From assembly GCF_003627215.1 (NCBI RefSeq), contig NZ_CP032677.1:3477501-3541500 (forward strand): a DNA stretch of 64,000 bases. Direction: 5' to 3'. Below, piece after piece: positions 62,556 through 64,000 of this stretch. Below the pieces are notes generated by a model that made no database searches, was not told where the DNA came from, and saw only the letters and a list, made by a program, of their open reading frames with translations. How positions within the stretch are numbered: the stretch's first letter is position 1; every line of letters begins with the position of its first letter. The stretch comes from Pseudomonas sp. Leaf58. Lineage in GTDB: Bacteria > Pseudomonadota > Gammaproteobacteria > Pseudomonadales > Pseudomonadaceae. A program made the position numbers and the translations under genes.

Positions 62556-64000
62556 ATGGCCCGCACAACGCCCATCGAGCTGTACCGCAATATCGGCATC
62601 GTCGCCCACGTGGACGCCGGCAAAACCACGACCACCGAGCGGATCCTGTTCTACACCGGGGTCAACCATAAGATGGGCGAGGTGCACGATGGCGCCGCGA
62701 CCATGGACTGGATGGCCCAGGAGCAGGAACGCGGCATCACCATCACCTCGGCGGCGACCACTGCCTTTTGGCAGGGCTCGAGCAAGCAGTTCGCCCACAA
62801 GTACCGCTTCAATATCATCGACACGCCCGGCCACGTTGACTTCACCATCGAGGTGGAGCGCTCGCTGCGCGTACTGGATGGCGCAGTGGTGGTGTTCAGC
62901 GGCGCTGACGGGGTAGAGCCACAGTCCGAAACGGTGTGGCGCCAAGCCAACAAGTACCATGTGCCGCGCCTGGCCTACATCAACAAGATGGACCGCCAGG
63001 GCGCCGACTTTCTGCGGGTGGTCCGGCAGATCGACCAGCGCTTGGGCCACCACCCAGTGCCAATCCAGTTGGCCATCGGCAGCGAAGAGAACTTCATCGG
63101 CCAGATCGATCTGGTGAAAATGAAGGCCATTTACTGGAACGACGCCGATCACGGCACCAGTTATCGCGAAGAAGACATCCCCGCCGAGCTGCAGGCGCTG
63201 GCCGACGAATGGCGCGCACACATGATCGAGGCGGCTGCCGAAGCCGATGACGAACTGACCCTGAAGTTTCTCGATGGCGAAGAACTGAGCATCGAAGAGA
63301 TCAAGGCCGGGCTGCGCAAACGCACACTGAACAACGAAATCGTGCCGACCATCCTCGGTTCATCGTTCAAGAACAAAGGCGTGCCGCTGATGCTTGACGC
63401 GGTCATCGATTACCTGCCCGCACCGTCGGAAATTCCAGCCATCCGCGGCACCGACCCGGATGACGAAGAGAAGCACCTGGAGCGTCACGCTGACGACAGC
63501 GAGCCGTTCTCGGCCCTGGCCTTCAAGATCGCCACCGACCCGTTCGTCGGCACGCTCACCTTTGCCCGGGTGTATTCCGGGGTGCTCAGCTCCGGCAACG
63601 CGGTGCTCAACTCGGTCAAGGGCAAGAAGGAACGCATTGGCCGCATGGTGCAGATGCACGCCAATCAGCGTGCCGAAATCAAGGACGTGTGCGCCGGCGA
63701 CATTGCCGCGCTGATCGGCATGAAGGACGTGACCACCGGCGACACCCTGTGCGACATGGACAAGCCGATCATTCTCGAGCGCATGGACTTTCCCGACCCG
63801 GTGATTTCCGTGGCGGTGGAGCCGAAGACCAAGGCCGACCAAGAGAAAATGGGCATCGCCCTGGGTAAGCTGGCCCAGGAAGACCCGTCCTTCCGCGTGC
63901 GCACCGACGAAGAAACTGGCCAGACCATCATCTCGGGCATGGGCGAGCTGCACCTGGACATCATCGTCGACCGCATGCGCCGCGAGTTCAACGTCGAGGC
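62556..64000 (+). CDS. fusA2: elongation factor G, second copy; 3' end outside window
   Basis: Translational GTPase. 481 residues are visible and the frame is open at the right edge; full EF-G is about 700. G1 [20 protein letters not shown], switch [22 protein letters not shown] and NKMD motif ([11 protein letters not shown]) are intact, followed by domain II ([15 protein letters not shown]) and the start of domain III. It stands alone, not in the rps/rpl str operon, so it is taken as the extra EF-G known in pseudomonads rather than the ribosomal-operon fusA. Confidence 0.93.
   Translation, partial: MARTTPIELYRNIGIVAHVDAGKTTTTERILFYTGVNHKMGEVHDGAATMDWMAQEQERGITITSAATTAFWQGSSKQFAHKYRFNIIDTPGHVDFTIEVERSLRVLDGAVVVFSGADGVEPQSETVWRQANKYHVPRLAYINKMDRQGADFLRVVRQIDQRLGHHPVPIQLAIGSEENFIGQIDLVKMKAIYWNDADHGTSYREEDIPAELQALADEWRAHMIEAAAEADDELTLKFLDGEELSIEEIKAGLRKRTLNNEIVPTILGSSFKNKGVPLMLDAVIDYLPAPSEIPAIRGTDPDDEEKHLERHADDSEPFSALAFKIATDPFVGTLTFARVYSGVLSSGNAVLNSVKGKKERIGRMVQMHANQRAEIKDVCAGDIAALIGMKDVTTGDTLCDMDKPIILERMDFPDPVISVAVEPKTKADQEKMGIALGKLAQEDPSFRVRTDEETGQTIISGMGELHLDIIVDRMRREFNVE

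Overview
The window looks like the chromosome of a Pseudomonas putida-group bacterium. The evidence is high GC with strong third-position bias, putida-type REP palindromes between genes, a gacA-uvrC-pgsA-tRNA-Gly block, a PrrF small RNA, and a GlgE-type glycogen/trehalose cluster next to the liu (leucine/isovalerate) genes. Both window edges cut a gene (malQ on the left, a second elongation factor G on the right).

Layout. (1) 0-17.4 kb: alpha-glucan and trehalose metabolism. malQ, treY, a small DUF2934 protein and glgX run rightward; glgE, the treS-maltokinase fusion and glgB run leftward. An EEP-family hydrolase, a passenger-less autotransporter barrel and a 53-residue proline-rich protein lie among them. 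Together they would make maltose 1-phosphate from trehalose, polymerise it (GlgE), branch it (GlgB), debranch it (GlgX), reshuffle it (MalQ) and return it to trehalose (TreY, with TreZ presumably just upstream). (2) 17.5-25 kb: an acyl-CoA synthetase diverges from liuABCD; two near-identical 16-bp palindromes sit between them. (3) 24.8-27.5 kb: a scarred segment with a 506-bp direct duplication of the liuD 3' end, a partial copy of a phage-type repressor gene, the repressor itself, a frameshifted DUF6124-like gene and the Fur-controlled sRNA prrF. (4) 27.5-33.1 kb: a sigma-region-4/DUF4880 fusion, then a LysR regulator divergent from an SDR, an MFS transporter and a two-subunit transketolase, a probable sugar or polyol catabolic unit. 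(5) 33.5-43.3 kb: anthranilate catabolism (AraC regulator, antABC) with an alpha/beta hydrolase, an OprD porin, an MFS carrier, a metallo-beta-lactamase-fold hydrolase and a cupin, suggesting that a precursor of anthranilate is also taken up and processed. (6) 43.5-47.8 kb: two DUF202 membrane proteins, then a variable segment ending at tRNA-Gly that holds a truncated RHS polymorphic toxin, a group II intron 3' remnant and an IS66 remnant. (7) 47.8-51 kb: conserved pgsA, uvrC, gacA. (8) 51-54 kb: a low-GC accessory patch with an XRE regulator, three related small beta-rich proteins of unknown function and a duplicated, partly deleted GNAT gene. (9) 54-64 kb: DUF488, PiT phosphate transporter, GST, hotdog thioesterase, amino-acid permease, LysR regulator, class III aminotransferase, two conserved unknowns and fusA2.

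The best candidates for something undescribed are the caspase-like (His/Cys) C-terminal domain of the RHS protein, the repeated beta-protein/GNAT modules at 51.7-54 kb, and the peripheral genes around antABC. All functions are read from sequence motifs and family knowledge without database searches.
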